64,000 nt of DNA from contig CAZDUX010000001.1 in the NCBI GenBank assembly GCA_964508715.1, positions 310,001 through 374,000 of the forward strand. Direction: 5' to 3'. Below are positions 60,898 through 64,000 of the stretch, piece after piece. A program made the translations under genes and the position numbers. How positions within the stretch are numbered: position 1 is the first letter of the stretch; every line of letters starts with the position of its first letter. The DNA comes from JAKALX01 sp964508715 (GTDB lineage: Bacteria > Chloroflexota > Dehalococcoidia > Tepidiformales > Tepidiformaceae). The notes beneath the pieces were generated by a model. That model was not told the DNA's origin and did not search any database. It saw only the letters and a list, made by a program, of their open reading frames with translations.

Positions 60898-61200
60898 CTA
60901 TTCGATTCCCGCGATCTTCGTGTACCGTTCGATGGTTGGCCGCCCGGCAAGGTTCCCCTTGAGAGCGCCATTCAATGCGGCCATGTGCTCACTCTTCCCA
61001 TGGGCTGTAAGTGCGTCCTCGTTCTCATACTGCTCGTAAAAGAGGTAGACACCCGGTTCGTTTACCGACTTATGGAGCGAGTAGGCGACAACGGGGCCTT
61101 TCTCGTTCGCTTTCACCGCCGCAACCATGGATTTGAATGCGGCCTCAACTTCATCCTCTTTGCCTGGCGCGACTGGCAGCTTCGCAACGATGGTGATCAT
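60898..61200 (-). CDS. antibiotic-biosynthesis-monooxygenase-fold protein (YgiN-like)
   Basis: This 100-residue protein has the ABM dimeric alpha/beta fold: TIVAKLPVAPGKEDEVEAAF, then YSLHKSVNEPGVYLFYEQY, then ALTAHGKSEHM. The last His-x-x-S-x-HM element is common in YgiN-like quinol oxidases or haem-handling monooxygenases. The exact reaction is unknown. The ATG at 61200 follows a TTG; either could start it. Confidence 0.85.
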   Translation of the reverse strand: MITIVAKLPVAPGKEDEVEAAFKSMVAAVKANEKGPVVAYSLHKSVNEPGVYLFYEQYENEDALTAHGKSEHMAALNGALKGNLAGRPTIERYTKIAGIE

Positions 61201-61339
61201 CAAATGTGTCCTTCACTGTGCTGGAGTGTCACGGATTCTACGCATGGGAGCGGCGGGTGTCCCGTGACCATAGGCCGCCGGTTTCCTAGCATCCGTAGCA
61301 ATGCTTCAGGGCATGTCGAAACACCGCGGAGAGGCCTGT

Positions 61340-61954
61340 GTGTCTGACGCACGGACGCACGAGCGGCATGCCCCTGGCGTTGAGTATCCCCGCTGGTACC
61401 TGAAGCGCTGGCACTTTCTTCCCGAAGGCTACCTCTCGCGCCGCAGCGCCTGGGGGTACGACGCGGTCATCAGCCGTGTCTATCACGTTGTCTCGGAGCC
61501 TCGAACGCTGGCCGCGGTCGTTCACCAGATGCGGGGTCAATCCCCAGCCCGCATCGTCGACCTTGGCTGCGGGCCAGGGCGCGCACTGAAAGCATTTGCC
61601 CGCGCATTTCCTGCCGCGAAGCTGACTGGCATCGACCTGTCACCATTCCTCCTCGAACGGGCGGAGAACCGGCTGGCCGGATATGACGACCAGGTTCAGC
61701 TCGTCCATGCTGATGCAACCCGGTATTCCTTCGAAGATGCCGATGCCGTCTTTGCCGCGCACCTGATCGGTCACCTCCCCATCGAGAAAGCCCAGGCGGT
61801 ACTCCGTGCAGCACGGCAGGCTCTTCGCCCCGGTGGGGTACTTTACCTGCTCGACCACACATGGCATCCGACGCCAACGCCGGGTTTTCGTGCAGTCGGT
61901 GAGCGCCGCCTCAATGCAGGTATCCTGCGGTTCCGCTGGCTGTCGCCGGACTAG
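61340..61954 (+). CDS. class I SAM-dependent methyltransferase
   Basis: This protein of about 204 residues has the SAM-binding motif VDLGCGPGRAL and the acidic end of beta-2 in TGIDLS. An ADATRY strand and the late LRPGGVLYLLDHTW follow, so it is a canonical Rossmann methyltransferase. The substrate is unknown. The GTG at 61340 has GGAGAGG five bases before it. A TAGCAT box at 61287-61292 would start transcription near 61300, leaving a 40-base leader. The ATG at 61301 is an alternative start. Confidence 0.8.
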   Translation: MSDARTHERHAPGVEYPRWYLKRWHFLPEGYLSRRSAWGYDAVISRVYHVVSEPRTLAAVVHQMRGQSPARIVDLGCGPGRALKAFARAFPAAKLTGIDLSPFLLERAENRLAGYDDQVQLVHADATRYSFEDADAVFAAHLIGHLPIEKAQAVLRAARQALRPGGVLYLLDHTWHPTPTPGFRAVGERRLNAGILRFRWLSPD

Positions 61955-62013
61955 CATTGGCTGGCGTCGCGACGGCAGAACCAGTAGCCTTGTGGGCACT
62001 TCCGGGGGTGGAT

Positions 62014-62202
62014 ATGGCCTTTCTACCAGAGGTCATCGAGCGGGGGTGTTCATACCCGAAATCAGCGTCGTCGGGACTCTCGTTCGAAGGAAATATCGTG
62101 CATATCTCCTTGGCATTTAGACAGGTGCAGGATGCTGCAGCGGCAATGCGTATCAGCCGCCGTCCGCTCGAGCGGCTCTTCCAGGCGATGCCCGGTGCCT
62201 GA
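62014..62202 (+). CDS. small protein with helix-turn-helix-like C-terminus (possible remnant)
   Basis: This 62-residue ORF opens MAFLPEVIERGC and ends with a Fis/RpoN-like helix-turn-helix pattern, DAAAAMRISRRPLERLF, with the conserved A and IS-RR-LER. GGGGGTGG lies just before its ATG, and its last 8 bases overlap the phosphoesterase start, as coupled genes do. Such a short protein may be the degenerate end of a regulator. I cannot confirm it as a real gene. Confidence 0.35.
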   Translation: MAFLPEVIERGCSYPKSASSGLSFEGNIVHISLAFRQVQDAAAAMRISRRPLERLFQAMPGA

Positions 62203-62971
62203 CCGTCGTCCCCTCCGAATTGTCCACACCTCCGACGTCCACCTCGGTGCATACGCAGGGAGCCAGGAGGAGCGCTGGCACACGCGGCGCTCGCTCATGG
62301 AGGAGACCTTCGGACGGGTTATCGACCTCGCAAACGACAGCGGGGCTGACGCACTGGTCATCTCCGGCGACTTCTTCGATAACGACAGGGTTCCGGCTGA
62401 GACCGTGGAGTTCGCGGCACAGGAGATCGCTCGCTTCCGCGGGCAGACATTCCTCCTCCCCGGCAACCACGACCCTATGGACCCCGGCAGCATCTACTGG
62501 CGGTACGACATGGAGGGAATCGCAAAGCGCCTGACCATCGTCCGGGAGCACCGCGGCCAGTTCGTCGAGCCGGAGGGTCTCGACCTCGTCCTGTGGGGTC
62601 GTGCCTATATCGATACCGACTGGAAGTTCCGTCCGCTTGATGGGTTACCGAAGCGGCTCGACCATCGCTGGCATATCGCCCTCGCCCACGGCCATTTCGT
62701 GCATGAGGGCGGCGAGACACACCGATCGCTGCTCATTCATGAATCTGAGGTGGCGAATGCCCGGGGCCACTGGGATTACATGGCGTTTGGACACTGGGAG
62801 CCACAGGCAGACGTGAGTGCCGGGGGCGTGACTGCCGTGTACTCGGGCGCACCAATGCCACTGAGCGACGCGAACAAACGGGCCGGGTGGGCAGTTGTGG
62901 CGGACTTCGACGACACCGGGGTTCACTGGCGAACGCATCGGGTCGATCCGCGTCCAGCGCAACTGGATTGA
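62195..62971 (+). CDS. metallophosphoesterase (SbcD/calcineurin-like)
   Basis: This 258-residue protein has the di-metal core: HTSDVHLG (Asp and His), SGDFFDND (Asp), LPGNHDPMDPG (Asn-His), and later AHGHF (His) and FGHWEPQ. The layout resembles SbcD/Mre11-type nucleases and YkuE-like phosphoesterases, without the C-terminal domains of Mre11. The start at GTG 62195 is chosen because the conserved RIVHTSDVH lies 8 codons on; the longer ORF from 62132 lacks support. Confidence 0.85.
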   Translation: MPDRRPLRIVHTSDVHLGAYAGSQEERWHTRRSLMEETFGRVIDLANDSGADALVISGDFFDNDRVPAETVEFAAQEIARFRGQTFLLPGNHDPMDPGSIYWRYDMEGIAKRLTIVREHRGQFVEPEGLDLVLWGRAYIDTDWKFRPLDGLPKRLDHRWHIALAHGHFVHEGGETHRSLLIHESEVANARGHWDYMAFGHWEPQADVSAGGVTAVYSGAPMPLSDANKRAGWAVVADFDDTGVHWRTHRVDPRPAQLD

Positions 62972-62977
62972 GGCTCG

Positions 62978-63006
62978 TTGCCCGCACGCATGCGCATTGG
63001 TAGATT
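62978..63006 (+). promoter_or_regulatory. promoter of tRNA-Met
   Basis: TTGCCC (62978-62983), a 17-base spacer and TAGATT (63001-63006) make a good promoter. Transcription would start near 63013, about 25 bases before the tRNA. Confidence 0.7.
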
Positions 63007-63037
63007 GAAACTTCGGCCCGGAGCGGCGCCGACACGT

Positions 63038-63114
63038 GGCAGGGTAGCTCAGCCGGTCAGAGCGCACGACTCATAATCGTGAGGTCGGGAGTTCAAGTCT
63101 CCCCCCTGCTACCA
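63038..63114 (+). tRNA. tRNA with CAT anticodon (elongator Met, or Ile2)
   Basis: The cloverleaf has acceptor GGCAGGG paired with CCCTGCT (G1-T72 wobble) and D-stem GCTC/GAGC. The anticodon stem is CACGA/TCGTG with loop CTCATAA (anticodon CAT at 63072-63074). The T-arm is GGGAG/CTCCC around TTCAAGT, with discriminator A and encoded CCA. It is not the initiator, which would have a mismatched first pair and three G-C pairs in the anticodon stem. Met and lysidine-modified Ile2 cannot be separated by eye. Confidence 0.92.
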
Positions 63115-63174
63115 CGTTCCCAGTTTGCAACCGCCGGACGTTCGCTTCGAGGTGGCCGTTGTCCTTGTCGACAC

Positions 63175-63843
63175 TCATGCGGTTAGGACGGCATGCTCGA
63201 CGGTTGCGGTTATCGCGTTGTGGTCGGCGTTCTCCGGACAATTGATCGGCGCACCGAAGTTGACGCGCACGTGACCCCGCGGGAACAGGCGCCATCGGCC
63301 CTCGAAAAGCCCGGGACGCAGGATATCGATCCTCACCGGGAGCATTTGGGCGCCACTCCTGGCAGCCAACCACCCGGCACCAGCCTTGAATGGCTGGGTC
63401 GGGCCACCGACGGTGAGACCACCTTCGGGGAAGATCAGGACGTTCCAGCCATCGGCGAGCAGCGCTGCAGTTTGTTCGAGGCTGGACCGGATGTTGTGAC
63501 CCTCATTCTCGAACGGGAAGGCGTTGCCGAAGAGGCGGACGCTAAAGCTCCGGCCCCAACTGCTGAAGAGATCGTCTTTTGAGGCTGCGACAACGGTCTT
63601 GCGGCGAAACTTGCCGCGGAACGCCATGAGCAGCATGCCCCAGTCGAGGTGCATGTTGTGGTTGCTCACAACCAGGCATGGCCCCGAGAGGCGTTCGATG
63701 TTTTCGAACCCGCGCACCTCCACCTTGTAGCCAACTCGGAAGAGGGGGAAGAGGGCAAGTGACTGGATTGCCTCGCGCAGCCACTGAATGGAACCGTGGC
63801 GGGCCCATGCGGCATGCGTGGCGGAACGGCGTGGTACGGTCAT
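63175..63843 (-). CDS. plsC: 1-acyl-sn-glycerol-3-phosphate acyltransferase-like protein
   Basis: This 222-residue membrane-associated acyltransferase has motif I NHNMHLD (His-x4-Asp), motif II NAFPFENEG, and motif III FPEGGLTVGG. It fits the PlsC family, which makes phosphatidic acid from lysophosphatidic acid and acyl donors. GGAGGCGGA precedes its ATG. It has no other lipid gene beside it in this window. Confidence 0.88.
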   Translation of the reverse strand: MTVPRRSATHAAWARHGSIQWLREAIQSLALFPLFRVGYKVEVRGFENIERLSGPCLVVSNHNMHLDWGMLLMAFRGKFRRKTVVAASKDDLFSSWGRSFSVRLFGNAFPFENEGHNIRSSLEQTAALLADGWNVLIFPEGGLTVGGPTQPFKAGAGWLAARSGAQMLPVRIDILRPGLFEGRWRLFPRGHVRVNFGAPINCPENADHNAITATVEHAVLTA

Positions 63844-63937
63844 TCCGCCTCCGGTGGATGAGCTTCATGCCGGGGCCCACAGGCGTACCGTTGGTCACTA
63901 TCGTACGTGCTTCGGCGCGCACACACTGGATGGCGGC

Positions 63938-64000
63938 TCACACGGTCGGCCCCAGTGCCGGGATAACTTCGCCAGCCCAGGCGTGAAGGGCATCCCAATC
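63938..64000 (-). CDS. C-terminal end of a probable luciferase-like (LLM) flavin-dependent oxidoreductase (truncated by window edge)
   Basis: Only the last 20 codons and the TGA lie in the window, reading DWDALHAWAGEVIPALGPTV. The A-x-E-V-IPAL ending after a short helix is typical of LLM-class F420- or flavin-dependent monooxygenases. This rests on a short tail only. Continuation to the right would settle it. Confidence 0.4.
   Translation of the reverse strand, partial: DWDALHAWAGEVIPALGPTV

Overview
The window is GC-rich, densely packed bacterial chromosome. No single gene fixes the taxon. Its mix suggests an aerobic or facultative Chloroflexota (Dehalococcoidia/Tepidiforma-like lineage): a b558-type succinate dehydrogenase, a long-form LeuA, many CaiB-type CoA transferases, SDRs, PIG-L and DUF6285 proteins, a hydrolase-cyclase fusion, and apparently leaderless genes. 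This placement is inference. No insertion sequence, prophage or CRISPR array was seen.

Layout. 1-9.3 kb: MFS transporter end, RNase P RNA, lipoprotein serine protease, a phosphotransferase/DUF6285 pair, thioredoxin-TPR co-chaperone, YpfJ metalloprotease, AroF, a phosphatase, an M20 peptidase and a small Cys-rich protein. 9.3-15.7 kb (minus strand): sdhCAB with a good promoter, a Nudix hydrolase, a glutaredoxin-like gene interrupted by TGA, and the primary sigma factor. 15.8-22.4 kb: small membrane proteins, a D,D-carboxypeptidase, PIG-L/enoyl-CoA hydratase, a duplicated-domain protein and divergent IscA/IscS genes. 22.5-30.1 kb (minus): fabD-fabF-fabF-acpP, priA and an MFS exporter. 30.2-35.4 kb: amidohydrolase, membrane protein, exonuclease III, tRNA-Pro, and leuA behind a leucine leader-peptide attenuator.

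35.4-46.3 kb holds the most unusual locus. A minus-strand operon encodes a MobB-FmdE fusion, a TAT-exported type II DMSO-reductase-family catalytic subunit, an 89-aa unknown protein, a NarH-like Fe-S subunit, a TorD-type chaperone, a membrane-anchored haem-type gamma subunit and a polytopic membrane protein. A perfect TGTGA-N6-TCACA operator lies in front of it. An exported IPT/TIG-repeat protein follows. 46.3-47.8 kb carries two hairpins with identical loops, an orphan PAAR-like DUF4280 gene and a small ORF.

47.8-64 kb is rich in lipid/acyl-CoA and secondary metabolism: acyl-CoA dehydrogenase, hydrolase-cyclase fusion, a tightly overlapping SDR/epoxide hydrolase/two CoA-transferase operon, MFS, hemerythrin, alpha/beta hydrolase, YbaK, two SDRs, UppP, a monooxygenase-fold protein, methyltransferase, phosphoesterase, tRNA-Met(CAT), PlsC, and the tail of a probable luciferase-like oxidoreductase at the right edge.

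Best leads: the TGA-interrupted glutaredoxin with a SECIS-like hairpin; the molybdoenzyme operon with its MobB-FmdE fusion and FNR/CRP-like site; the leuA attenuator; the twin hairpins at 46.7 kb; and the leaderless promoter pattern.
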